Below are positions 34,083 to 45,722 of a stretch of 64,000 nt of DNA, piece after piece. How positions within the stretch are numbered: position 1 is the first letter of the stretch; every line of letters begins with the position of its first letter. A program made the translations under genes and the position numbers. The notes under the pieces are model-generated. The model saw only the letters and a program-made list of their open reading frames with translations, searched no databases and was not told where the DNA came from. Source of the DNA: Adenanthera pavonina (lineage: Eukaryota > Streptophyta > Magnoliopsida > Fabales > Fabaceae). The stretch lies in the NCBI GenBank assembly GCA_026686845.1, contig JAIVEN010000004.1:23468827-23532826 (forward strand). Direction: 5' to 3'.

Positions 34083-35389
34083 TATCCTAGGGTCATAAAA
34101 CCCTTCAAACATTCAGCCAACAATGAAAATACATCATAAAGCATTCAAACAATTATATGGCATAGTCATATTATCATGGAGATAAAGTATGACAACATTA
34201 AGCATAATAAGGAAAATAACTACCTTCTTGCTTTCCAATGATCTCCAAACTTTATGGACACTTCCATTGATCTTAAAACACTTCCTTAAACCCTATTACA
34301 TCACAAAAACAATGTCTTAAGTCATTGATTGCATGACTTCCTTCATAAAGAGCTCACTTTAACTCTAATTTTTCACTTTGCTTTCCTTTTGCATTTTCTT
34401 GTACAACATAATTATTCTAACCTATTTGGGACCCAAGGAATCCATTTTTGGGGTCAAAATCATGAAATTCTCTTTCCTTTCACAAACCCTAAATAGCAAA
34501 AAAGAAAATTGTAGAAAACAATAACTCATCAATCTTTGAAACCAATACCATAATCTTGCATCTTGTGACACATGCTTCACTTTTTATGGATTGATTTCTT
34601 CATGGCACAATTTTCTCTCTCTACTCTCTCTCTAGTTCAGAAATTTCAGTGGGAATATTTGAGAAAACAGGCCATGAAAACTTTTCCAAACTCAAGAGAA
34701 CAGAAGATGATAGCCATAATATGTTACCTTAGCAATTTGAGATCCAAACTTTGCCTCTTTTCTTCTCTTTTTCCTTCCTTAGTTTCACGAGTTATCCCCC
34801 CTTTCAACTACTGTTCACATCGTGAATGAGTGAGGAAGATGATGGTTAATGACTTAATGGGATAAATATAAAATAAAGCTAATTAATTAATTTTATCTTT
34901 AACCTTTAGTTACCTTTTTGAAATTAAAGTTTTTCAAACAATTCCCATGATGTCCCACAGCTGGTCAGATGTGGCTTGAGCTCATTTTTGGCCAAAAATT
35001 GCTTTAATCATATTTATGGAGCAAAATACCCTTTACCGATTAAATTTACCCGTACCGATTGAGTATTTTTACCAAAATTATCATTAAATTGGTACAGGAT
35101 TATCCAACAATTACTTTTGGTCCAAAATCATTATCTAGACCCAAAATATATTTTGTTAAGGTCCAATTAAGTAGTATATTGCATATTTTCCAGGATAAGT
35201 TCTGGAATTAATTTCTGCTAAGGATCTTATAGAAAATTAATTTCAATTACGGACCAAACATAACTTTTTCTGAAAATTAAATGAGAAACTAATTCCTTCT
35301 AAAGCCCGATTATATAGAGCCTTTTCGTCTCACTCCGTTTCTCATCTTTTATTTATTTTATAACATCCCATAAAAATAGAGATATTACA

Positions 35390-35403
35390 TTTCTTCCCCT
35401 CTT
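35390..35403 (-). promoter_or_regulatory. Polypurine tract of the LARD-like element
   Basis: The minus strand reads AAGAGGGGAAGAAA immediately before the 3' LTR start (TGTAATATC). Confidence 0.8.
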
Positions 35404-37735
35404 AATTAAAATTTCATCCTCAAAATTTCGCTGAATTCTTACACATTACTATTTTCTTCTTGTTATTTCCGAATTTTCAGATCATCTCTTAATAAAGGAA
35501 TACTTTTCATATTGGGAAAATATCGAGGACATCATATATCTATCTTATTCCAGGGGTACTAGAAGCTTTCTATAAAATATATCCATTCTTATTTTCATAA
35601 TTTCCTTTGTCTTAGGGCATTGATAACTTCTACATAACGTACTTTTTCGTACTAGCATGATATTTCCTCATCTTTTTCAAGCTATAACTTTTCTATTGGC
35701 ATCTGACATCTTTCATTTTTTTTATCTTTCTAGACTTTAAAACTAATCATGTGAATACTTTTCTGCCAAAGCATAAGTTTATTGCATTAGTTTTGGTTGA
35801 ATGGCCTTTACAAATACATTTTCATAAAATTTTTATTGTGTAAATCATAGGCTACTACCTCAACTCAACCCTGATACATTGCTCATACCTTGATCCATTC
35901 TTACTTTTCATTATCATAGACCTTCTAGGTCATCATTGGATTAGGAACATTTAACATAGGGGAGGAGGTCTAGAATCTTTAATTTATAAAAACTCATTCT
36001 GTAATTCCTTTCCCACAAAACTTTCTTTCTAACTAAGTGGTAAGACTATCTGAGAGAAATTTTTATAACTCCCTGCTGAACTTGTAAAAATTTTCATTTC
36101 ATTTTGGGGTTCGGTCTCTCCCATCTCATACATTACTTGCTTTGCTAGGATCTACTGCAATCCTTTTGGGAGATTCTGTAACCTACTAACCATACTTTTT
36201 GGAACCTAGCTCCCATTTATTAAGTTCAACAAGTCTTTACTTTTGCAATATTTCAAAAATTCTCAGTTATCTTTCATGCTCTTCCAAAGATTTGGAGTTA
36301 TTTAAACATCATCATTACCTAAGACCACCATATATTGTTCATACTTCTATTCATATTGTAACAGGTGCCTTGGTAAGACTTATAGTGTGCACATTAAACT
36401 ATTTGCACATCTTACCCTTCATACTTCTTACATCCTTATTACTTTCCAGTACGTCTCCCATTATGAAATTTCCTCCCTCTCAAACAACCTTAACTGTAGG
36501 ATACTAAGGGGTTTTGCTTTACTCATACCATTATTAGACTTAGAGAATTCAGTAATAGGCTTTCACCTAAGCCATAACTCATCTATGGGACCTCTGGATA
36601 GCTTACTGCTTTATTTCCACAGCATTCAATTCTTCTTTTAACATCTAACAAAACCTCTTATAATGACAGTTCTGTATCATTTTCATTTTCATCTATTATT
36701 CATACTTCTATTACTTCCTTTTACTTTAACTTTTATCAGCTTAGAGCTTTGATTCACCACTATAATTTTGCATATAAACATGTCTCTAAACCCGGTACCT
36801 TGCTTTTCTTACTGGAGCTTTCAAATTCTTTTGACTTCCTGTGGGCTGGAGTCTGGCAGACATTAAGGTAGTAGTTACTAAATTTTTGGCTCTTTAACAT
36901 TATGTTCATATTAATAACCTCTTTAACTTCTTAGCCAAGGTTAATCAGTAATGTGGCAATTTCAAGGAAACTTCTTAACCCTTTAATAGTCTTTTGCTAG
37001 CTCAGTTTAAATCTAACTCTTAGCCTCTCACCATTCTTGCTCATTTGGGCATCACCCCAGGAGCTATCTCTCCTCTACCTTACCTCGGTGACTTTCATCA
37101 TACGGAGGATTTCATCTTTCTTGGCTCAATTGAGCTTCTACCCAAGAGCTACCTCCCTTTATTCTCACCTTGGCAGCTGATAGAGGATTTCTTTCATTGT
37201 GAGATATTTCGGCCAAGTACTTTCTTTATAGCCAGATTTCATACTAAGCCCAACAATTAACTATCTTGAGGTTTCATAGTTCCCTAACTGCTTGTCACAA
37301 ATCAATTACCTTGGGCTCACACTTTATGCCTTGAACATTATTCATACATTGTCCTTTTAGATTCATACCTCATGTTTTAAACATCGTCAACACATTACTA
37401 ACTTTCCATTATAGAGGCCTTGAATCTTTATCAAACTTTCTCTTTTAAATCATACCTCAACTTTCATGTCTATACTCAACATCTTTCCACAAGCTCTTCT
37501 CAACTTGAACAATAGGTATAACATATGATTTAATCTAAGCACATGGAACATTTTCAGGGTAGGCATAATCAATATCTTTTTTTTATAATCTAAGAGGAAA
37601 TCATTTACAAAAAGCCAATGCGTGCTTACCATTGTGCTTCAATATTTATTCAAACTGGCAATGGAGATTATGGCCTTGTATATAGTGAAAACATTCACAT
37701 ATAAATCATATTATAATAACCTCTAGACCCAACCT
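35404..37735. other. Non-coding interior of the LARD-like element, part 1
   Basis: T-rich on the plus strand, with only short chance ORFs. 35850-36640 is a diverged match to 9416-10310, which shows that this interior family is repeated. No retroviral motif is recognised. Confidence 0.55.
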
Positions 37736-37740
37736 TTTAG

Positions 37741-38183
37741 TGTGACATCCGGGCGCTGACGAGGGCGGGGAGTGATCGTCGGTGCAAGAAAAGTAGGGGT
37801 CAGATAAAGTCATGAGGATAAAGTAATGAAGCACCGATAAGGCAAGGAAAGACTCCTGGCAGGCTTCTAGGCGGGAGGGGCACATGAATGAATCAAATAC
37901 ATACCAGAACGAGAGGGATCCAGAGACTGTATAGGTATGGGACTATACGGTTAAGGATAGCTTAAAGGAATTGATAGGTACTACCTATACCAACAAGGTG
38001 CACTTACCTTTTTGGTAGCCTATCCCTTAAGAACTCCTCAGTTAAGCGTGCTTGACCTGGAGCAATTATGGGATTGGTGACCTCCTGGGAAGGAGGTGTG
38101 TGAGTGAGGACAAAGCACACCGAAAGGGCCTGTGTTGGTTTGTGGGGGCAGTCACCAATCCCAAAAAGCGGCCGGACGTTACA
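37741..38183 (+). repeat. 5' LTR of the Cassandra-type TRIM
   Basis: 443 bp. Its GC-rich start differs sharply from the surrounding T-rich DNA. The 5S-like block is at ~37977-38098. Confidence 0.92.
37977..38098 (+). ncRNA. 5S rRNA-like domain in the TRIM 5' LTR
   Basis: From about GGTACTACCTATACC to CTCCTGGGAAGG the order follows plant 5S rRNA: a CATACCAGCAC-like word, a GATCCCATCAGAACTCC-like word (GCCTATCCCTTAAGAACTCC), the A-box area GTTAAGCGTGCTTG (38041-38054), the intermediate element TATGGGAT and the C-box area GGTGACCTCCTGGGAA (38077-38092). These are the internal RNA polymerase III promoter parts of 5S genes. A run of five T at 38009-38013 lies before the A box, and no T-run follows the C box. 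It is not a true 5S gene. Comparison was with 5S as I remember it. Confidence 0.75.
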
Positions 38184-38185
38184 GT

Positions 38186-38200
38186 TGGTATCAGAGCCCA
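38186..38200 (+). promoter_or_regulatory. Primer binding site of the TRIM
   Basis: TGGTATCAGAGCCCA begins two bases after the first LTR. It is an initiator tRNA-Met type site. Confidence 0.9.
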
Positions 38201-38254
38201 GCCTCTCTCAGTACGGTATGGTTCGGGGACGAACCAAGCGGAAGCTGGTGGGCA

Positions 38255-38697
38255 TGTGACATCCGGGCGCTGACGAGGGCGGGGAGTGATCGTCGGTGCA
38301 AGAAAAGTAGGGGTCAGATAAAGTCATGAGGATAAAGTAATGAAGCACCGACAAGACAAGGAAAGACTCCTGGCAGGCTTCTAGGCGGGAGGGGCACATG
38401 AATGAATCGAATACATACCAGAACGAGAGGGATCCAGAGACTGTATAGGTATGGGACTATACGGTTAAGGATAGCTTATAGGAATTGATAGGTACTACCT
38501 ATACCAACAAGGTGCACTTACCTTTTCGGTAGTCTATCCCTTAAGAACTCCTCAGTTAAGCGTGCTTGACCTGGAACAATTATGGGATGGGTGACCTCCT
38601 GGGAAGGAGGTGTGTGAGTGAGGACAAAGCACACCGAAAGGGCCTGTGTTGGTTTGTGGGGGCAGTCATCAATCCCAAAAAGCGGTCGGACGTTACA
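38255..38697 (+). repeat. 3' LTR of the Cassandra-type TRIM
   Basis: 443 bp with ten differences from the first repeat, several of C-to-T or G-to-A type. The 5S-like block is at ~38491-38612. Confidence 0.92.
38491..38612 (+). ncRNA. 5S rRNA-like domain in the TRIM 3' LTR
   Basis: The same block, 514 bp downstream. Here the C-box area reads GATGGGTGACCTCCTGGGAA (38587-38606), closer to the plant 5S consensus than the first copy (GATTGGTGACC). The T-run is reduced to four (CCTTTTCGG). Confidence 0.75.
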
Positions 38698-38702
38698 TTT
38701 AG

Positions 38703-40930
38703 CACAGTAATCAAGAGTAACTTGCACATACATCATACTTTTGCTAAAATCAGGTGACTTACGGCCTCCTATTGGGATAGTATAAAGACTCTCCCTTATG
38801 CTTTTGGTTTGGTGTTGGCCATTTCCATAATACTGTTACAAGTTTAACATCTCGGATTTTCATACTTGAAGCACCATTTTATCCTACTAAACATGTCTTT
38901 CTTCCATTGGCCTTTCTATATTTAAATAGAGTTAGGTTATTTGATCTGCCCCATCTGCTCTTTTTCCTTGTTTCATAAATCACATGTTATTCCAAGACTT
39001 CTTATCCTTATTCTTACTTACTAATGGTAGTTGGAGATGTTAGTAAAACACTCACATGATTCAGACTATTTCGACCTTTCTTGTTCATCAACGTACTACT
39101 GAGGGTACATCGAATTTCGAGCCCATGAGTTATGTCGTATTATACTTTCATTGACCAGCTCATTCTTATTAGAGCAAATTCTTATAAATTTCACTTCCTT
39201 TAATCAACCTTATTCTTCAACTTATATATTACCATAGGAGCTTACCAATCTACTTGAGACTCTTGCAATATAGATAGAGTGTTATAGGCTCGAGCTTCCA
39301 CCTATTGTTCTTGAGTAATAATTCTCTCTTGTAGTTGCTCTTCACAATTCTTTTCTACTGATCCAAGCCATAAGGATCATTTATAAGAAATCTTGGTTTG
39401 GGTACCTTTCTTTACTGTCACTGGGTCGTTTGAGAAGTCCATGCTTGTGCTATCTGTCTTTGTTGAACACCTCTTCATATCTCAATCATTGTTGTCTTGC
39501 ATTTAATAATTGCGCTTAACAAGTTTCATTGACTACTTCTTTCATCTTTATCTTTTGACCCTTGGTCTTTCTACTTCACTACTTTAATACCCTACTGCAT
39601 ACTTACTTGGTTCAAAACCACGGCTATGCATTACTTCTACATATACTTTTCATCCTTATTATCATACTGAACTTATGAGGTTTCTATACTGGCATCAAAC
39701 TTACTACTATTGTTTTCATCCTCTCAAACTTTCATAGCTCATGATTCTATATAACATCAACTACTAGCTCAATCCATTCACTTCCAAGGAGCCAATGATC
39801 ATGATGCCCTTCAAAACATTCTTTTGCTTTTATCATAGTACTCAGGAGATCTAGAAATTAAACTTGTCTTCCAAATCTATCCTGGCATTTCTGAAAGTAA
39901 TTCTATTATTCCTTTGGATTTGGAGTTCTTGGTTTAGTTGGGCAAAGCTACTTTTTTTTTTCCTTCAAATGATTCCTCAAGACCAAACTTACTTAGCACA
40001 GCTTATACTTTACCTTGATGTGCATTTACTTGCTCTAGTAGGGTTATACCTGAGAAGACCACTATTATTGAGTCACTTCTTAAACTCAGGTATTTCTTCC
40101 ATTTAATGATCATCATATAGCTATCATCATACATTCATCTTAGGTCCTACATTTTCCTTTGTAGGACTCTGATTAGGCTCAGGCCATTTTCCTTTACCTG
40201 GGTTATTACTCATTCTTCTTTTGTAACTTATATTCTTTTAAATTATACACTAATTTTCCCCCCATTAACACTTTTCTCATTACTATTATTTATTCCTTAC
40301 TGGCCTCTTTCATTCATTATTGGAAACATTGTGCCACTGATATTACTTCATTACATAAGTGGGGTACTTGCCTTTCTGCTCATCATCACCCACTGTTACA
40401 TTTCATACCTTCTTTCTGGTCAGTGGCTGGGCATTTAAGAAAAGCCTTAGGTAAACATTCGTACTAGCTGCTGATTAATGAGGTTTCATGTCTTTTTAAA
40501 AACATACTAGGCCATCCTCTTTCAGAGAACTATCAGTATTGTAGGGCTCTGTAATCTTTCTCATTTTTTTAGAGGTTTACTGTAACCTTATAATTGGTCT
40601 ACTGTGACCATGAGATCTATTGCGATCTTTGAACCCTACTAGGATCCTCTATGATCCTACATCATTTCTTTACTGATAGGATCTAACTGCGATCTAACTC
40701 TGAAAGGATTCAATACCTAAGATAAATTAATTTGTAAAACATCCTCAACTAATCCAGCAACTACCTTTAGTTATCCTTAAGACTAATCCCTCATGCCACT
40801 AAAACATTCATAGGCCAGATTTCTATAAGGAAGAGCACTTTAACATTATAAGGGAAATACTTTAACTTTAAAAATATGTATTTTTTTGCAAAGATTAACT
40901 TAAATATTTGTTCTAAGAGCCAAGACCTTC
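38703..40930. other. Non-coding interior of the LARD-like element, part 2
   Basis: Between the TRIM and the primer site. Pyrimidine-rich, no ORF over ~80 codons and no recognised motif. Words such as GATCCT and GATCT recur at 40600-40700. Confidence 0.5.
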
Positions 40931-40942
40931 GGCTCTGATACC
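40931..40942 (-). promoter_or_regulatory. Primer binding site, tRNA-iMet type (LARD-like element)
   Basis: The minus strand reads TGGTATCAGAGC, five bases inside the LTR end at 40948. This fixes the right LTR as the 5' LTR. Confidence 0.85.
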
Positions 40943-40947
40943 AAAAG

Positions 40948-43900
40948 TGTAACACCTTACTTTTAAACTCATTTCCCATGAATTAGACTCATTTTAAGTC
41001 TAATTATACTTAATCCTATACTTGAATCGCATAAAAATGAAAATCAGAATTTCCAAAATTTTCAGTAACTGTTCATATGGTAGTTTCTACTTTGCCAACT
41101 GAACTTTGAAAATTCATAACTAATTATAAAAAAATCATTTCATAGAGATTTAAGTATCTAAAAATAGGTAAAACCCTGTATATATGGAAAAAATATGTAA
41201 CATAGCATTATCTTGACCAATATATAGTTTATTTCTCAAATATATACTGTACATTTGGTCATTTTCTCTTTCTCAGGATTGTATCCTTATATTTAAAAAT
41301 TCATATCTCACTCTACCATGAGTCAATTTGTTCATTCCTTATGTCATTGGAAAGACTTATGAGTCTACTTTGTAGAAATATTTTTCTTGTATATTTATTC
41401 AACTTGAACAAGGCATGGTATTAACTTAAATTATAAAGGGTCAGAATTCCACTTTTGCTGGCAAGTTTTGGGAAAACCTCCATATCTCCTATCATATGGC
41501 TCCAATTACCTCCAAATCAGTGACATATGAAACTTAAAATATATACCTTTCTATAAATATAAACCAATGAATTTTTGGAGCTCTTCACGATTTGTATCAT
41601 CTTTTTCATTTTCCAATACCTAACTTTCATTTTCCAGTTTTTCCAATCTTTCTCTGTTCTAAACTCTAAGTTTGAAAAATCACTATAATTTATGTATATC
41701 TCCAAATAGAGTGATCTTTGGACCATTTTTAAGCTCTACTTGTGTACTTTAAGAGCATATATATTACTTAAACTAGCTACTCTGTCTTACATAAATAGTA
41801 CCTACATTATTCTCAAAGTGTTATACTTGAGCATTTCCAATCATAACTTTACAAAGTAAGTTTCATAAACATAATACATCATCATTCATTGTACTAAACT
41901 CATACATAACATTTCATAATGCTTTGATGATCATAAAAGCATGGAGATACATATTTAGTAACATGCTCATAACTTTACATATCATTTCAAACAACTAGAT
42001 CATAACTTGAAAACAACATTATGCTTCATCCTCTTTCTTTTTTCTCCATGACACTCTTGACCCCTTCTTACCGTAGCTTGGGCCTAGATATAATGATCAT
42101 TTGGAGGGTGAGATTCAAAGAATCTTAGTAGTTATATCCAATTATGCATTCATATCATCATATCATTTCATAAAATTATCAATGAAAATCATAACTTCAT
42201 ATTATGCCATACAATTCCATAAAAATTTTGGCATGATAACACTTTGTAAAATGGACATCCTAGGGTCATAAAACCCTTCAAATGTTCAGCCAACAATGAA
42301 AATACATCATAAAGCATTCAAATTATTATATGGCATAGTCATATTATCATGAAGACAAAGTATGACAACATTAAGCATAATAGGGAAAATAACTACCTTC
42401 TTGCTTTCCAATGATCTCCAAACTTTGTGAATACTTCCATTGATCTTAAAACACTTCCTTAAACCGTATTACATCATAAAACAATGTCTTAAGTCATTGA
42501 TTGCATGACTTCCTTCATAAAGAGCTCACTTTAACTCTAATTTTTCATTTTGCTTTCCTTTTGCATTTTCTTGTACAACATAATTGTTCTAACCTATTTG
42601 GGACCCAAGAAATCCATTTTTGGGGTCAAAATCATGAAATTCCCTTTCCTTTCACAAACCCTAAATAGCAGAAAAATAGAGAAAATTGTAGAAAACAATA
42701 ACTCATTAATCTTTGAAACCAATACCATAATCTTGCATCTTGTGACACATGCTTCACTTTTTATGGATTGATTTCTTCATGGCACAATTTTATCTCTCTA
42801 CTCTCTCTCTAGGTCAGAAATTTCAATGGGAATATTTGAGAAACCAGGCCATGAAAATTTTCCAAACTCAAGAGAACAGAAGATGATAGCCATAATATGT
42901 TACCTTAGCAATTTGAGATCCAAACTTTGCCTTTTGTCTTCTCTTTTTCCTTCCTTAGTTTCACGAGTCATCCCCCCCTTTCAGCTGCTATTCACATCGT
43001 GAATGAGTGAGGAAGATGATGGTTAATGACTTAATGGGATAAATATAAAATAAAGCTAATTAATTAATTTTATCTTTAACCTTTAGTTACCTTTTTGAAA
43101 TTAAAGCTTTTCAAATAATTCCCATGATGTCCTGCAGCTGGTCAGATGTGGCTTGAGCTCATTTTTGGCCAAAAATTGTTTTAATCATATTTATGGAGCA
43201 AAATACCCTTTACCGATTAAATTTACCCGTACCGATTGAGTATTTTTACCAAAATTATCATTAAATTGGTACAGGATTATCCAATAATTACTTTTGGTCC
43301 AAAAACATTATCTAGACCCAAAATATATTTTATTAAGGTCCAATCATTGTCCTTGAATCAATACTGCATTTTCCTGCAGTCTAAATTGACTTTTATCGGG
43401 TAAAATATTGATATTAAATCCTAATCACCCAATAAATGTTATTTTGATCTTAATAAATTTCATACTATATTTCATTGGGTCTACCTCATTGATAGCTTCA
43501 TTTTGACTATAATTTTTTATATTTATAAAAATACCCTTGACCTGAGCTAATTTATAATTTTGAAAACTTTCGGGTTACTAGCTGTAATTTTCTCTCAATT
43601 TTTTTCTCCCTCCCTCCCACGTTGAAGACGTTCTTAAGGGGTTAAATTGTAAAGATTCTTGATTCTTGAGGCCCAAATATAATTTTCTCATTTTTTCATT
43701 TAACTAAGAAAAATGACATCTTTACTCTTCTTCACACTTAATGGTATCTCTCCATTTTCCCCAATTCCTCTTGCATTTTATGATATCAACTTTTTCATTT
43801 TTGAGCCTTCAATTCATTATTCACATTTTACTTCTAAGGTGGGAAATGACCATTTTACCTTTGAATCGAGTTAAAAATGTAATTATTCATTTTTTTTTGG

Positions 43901-44273
43901 GCCGTTTCTTGTAATTTTACCCAAAGACTAATTTTTTATTATTCATTTTTCATTATTCACATTAACTTCAAATGGGTCTATCTTTTAACTTGGACTTCTT
44001 AGCTACACAATATTTATACCGTTGTGCTCAGCTCGGAACGAGCTTTCATTCAAGTGGTATATTGCATATTTTCCAGGATAAGTTCTGGAATTAATTTATG
44101 CTAAGGATCTTATGGAAAATTAATTCCAATTACGGACCAAACATAACTTTTTTCTGAAAATTAAATGAGAAACTAATTCCTTCTAAGGCCCGATTATATA
44201 GAGCATTTTCGTCTCACTCGGTTTCTCATCTTTTATTCATTTTATAACTTTCCATAAAAATAGGGATATTACA
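40948..44273 (-). repeat. 5' LTR of the LARD-like element, 3.33 kb
   Basis: Starts beside the primer site and ends GATATTACA. Relative to the other LTR it has an extra ~700-bp segment (about 43346-44054) without terminal repeats or an obvious target duplication. Either a deletion in the 3' LTR or an insertion here is possible. Confidence 0.85.
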
Positions 44274-44553
44274 ATGAAAGTTGATGATATGAGATATCAG
44301 CATAGGGCGTTGCGGCTCCATAGTCCAGGTGGCGGCGCCAATGAAAATAGAAGCGCTGGAGAAATAGGGGAGGTCGAAGCCATGGTGATACTGTAGCAGT
44401 CACTGCCCCAGCCCATTTTCTAGCACATTTGGGTTCTTTTATGCTATTATGAGATTGTGAAAAGTTGTTTTTAGATGTTTGGGTTATGTTTGGTTGAGAT
44501 GTGAAGTTTTTGGTTAAGTTTGGAAGTGCCAGGAGGTAGGGTGTTATATAAAC

Positions 44554-45722
44554 CCAGGAAAGTATCGTCCAAAACTCTCAAACTTCTTAGGCAAAAAAAA
44601 AAAAACAAAACTCTCAAACTTCCACTACTCCATTGAGCTGTCTGCATTCCTATATATCTAGGAATTTTTAGCTTTGCTACAGCAAAGAACCTTTTGAAAA
44701 AAAATTTTCAAATTCACCCTTTGGATTTCTAGATTACCAAAATAGCCTATAGTTAGACCTTAAGACCCAAATTAAGTGTTTAATTACAAATTAATGGCTA
44801 GATGTGTGCATGAGACCTGCTATAGTATTAATACAAAATATAAAATTTATAGTAAGATACAAAGTATGAGAACCAATTTAATTTTTTAAATAACAATTAA
44901 AAGCTTATGTTTATTTTATTTTATATATTTTTTAAAAAAATATAGTAGTGGCGGTGGTGGTGGTACTAGTAGTAATAATAATAATGACTATATCTCTAAA
45001 CACTTGTGCATGAAGGTTCCAGATCTTCTTTGAACAATGTTTAAGTTCAATATATTGGAAAAAAGCACATGAAAAACTAGTAACTTAATTAAATCTTAAT
45101 TTGTAGCTGCAGCACCATACATCAATTAGAAAGATATAAACATAGGGGTGGATACGCCCTACTTCCCAAGTTATTATAACTATTGAGAGATATTGAACCG
45201 CACTGATGATCCATGACTTTGAATATCTACTCAGTCACCAAGACGTTCATTATTATATATGTATATCTATTTCTAAACACGTACAGGTGCTTCAACTCAT
45301 CATCACAAGAAGTTAATATTATTTCAATATCAATATCAATCAATACATATAATATATAAAATTTGTAGTAAATGTACAGTAAATTATACTATTGTGAATT
45401 AAATAATAAACAGTGTGGTTTATTCCTGAAATTCCATGCAATTCATTGATCAGCCACGTAAAATATAGTTAATACACATTGACATTATATGGAGAAATTA
45501 ATTTGGAGTGAAGTTTTATCAAAATAAGGTCTTTAACTATTCAGTTATGATTGGCCCAAAAGGAAAAAAAATAAATATTCAGCTATGAAAGTTTGATTCT
45601 TGGATATCTGGCTTCCACTATTCACTCTTAGTCAGATAAATTAATACTGAAATCATTTACCAGCATCTGAAATTCTAGAATCAGGCCACACCGCCACACT
45701 CCAATGGGCCACCGGCCACGAC
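44554..45722. other. AT-rich sequence without recognised genes
   Basis: Lies between the solo-LTR duplication and the Mutator-like element. It contains a GGC/GGT plus AGT/AAT microsatellite at 44949-44990 and AT-rich stretches. I see no ORF or RNA gene. Confidence 0.5.

Larger units (their letters stand above)
20931..35389 (-). repeat. 3' LTR of the LARD-like element, split by a Sirevirus
   Basis: Blocks 20931-22247 and 34083-35389 join into ~2.62 kb once the copia element and one 5-bp duplication are removed. It is collinear with 40948-44273 except that it lacks ~700 bp corresponding to 43346-44054. No ORF of its own. Confidence 0.85.
37741..38697 (+). mobile_element. Cassandra-type TRIM retrotransposon, 957 bp
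   Basis: Two 443-bp direct repeats (37741-38183, 38255-38697), running TGTGACATCC...GGACGTTACA, enclose only 71 bp. That interior opens with a tRNA-Met primer site (TTGGTATCAGAGCCC) and ends with a short purine-rich GGAAGCTGGTGGGCA. A perfect TTTAG duplication flanks it (37736-37740, 38698-38702). Ten substitutions separate the repeats by hand count (~2.3%). Each LTR contains a 5S rRNA-like block on the sense strand, the defining trait of Cassandra elements. No ORF: it would move only with proteins from other elements. It sits inside the LARD-like element interior. Confidence 0.93.
20931..44273 (-). mobile_element. Non-coding gypsy-type LTR retrotransposon (LARD-like), carrier of nested elements
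   Basis: The outer ends TGTAACACC (20931) and GATATTACA (44273) are flanked by a perfect ATGAA duplication (20926-20930 and 44274-44278). Two LTRs (20931-35389 with an inserted Sirevirus, and 40948-44273) enclose 35390-40947. A minus-strand primer site next to 40948 and a purine tract next to 35389 set the orientation. The interior of ~4.6 kb (excluding the TRIM) shows no Gag, protease, RT or integrase motif in any frame I could read. Long LTRs around a non-coding interior fit a LARD-type non-autonomous element, or one too decayed to recognise. Confidence 0.82.
18742..44548 (+). mobile_element. Solo LTR of a Tekay-like element, split by a 23-kb nested insertion
   Basis: Blocks 18742-20930 and 44279-44548 form one LTR (~2.46 kb) that starts TGTAACACCCC and ends GGTGTTATA, the latter a mutated TTACA. 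The flanks TAAAC (18737-18741) and TAAAC (44549-44553) are a perfect 5-bp duplication, and no internal region or second LTR follows, so this is a solo LTR left by LTR-LTR recombination. It is collinear with 60998-63471 throughout. It holds TG/AT microsatellites near 20262-20292 and no gene. Confidence 0.85.

Noticed and set aside
37977..38612. Genuine 5S rRNA genes in tandem
   Set aside because: The blocks sit within LTRs flanked by a primer site and a target duplication, diverge at the 5' and 3' ends of the 5S sequence and lack a T-run terminator after the C box.
38052..38757. Short plus and minus ORFs across the TRIM
   Set aside because: They cover LTR and 5S-like sequence, repeat with the LTRs and show no protein features. 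TRIM elements are non-coding.
35404..40930. Possible host gene in the LARD-like interior
   Set aside because: Only ORFs under ~105 codons, with no splice-coherent or family-like protein, and part of it recurs at 9416-10310.
43346..44054. A separate transposon inside the LARD 5' LTR
   Set aside because: No terminal repeats or target duplication could be read, so it is left as an insertion/deletion difference.
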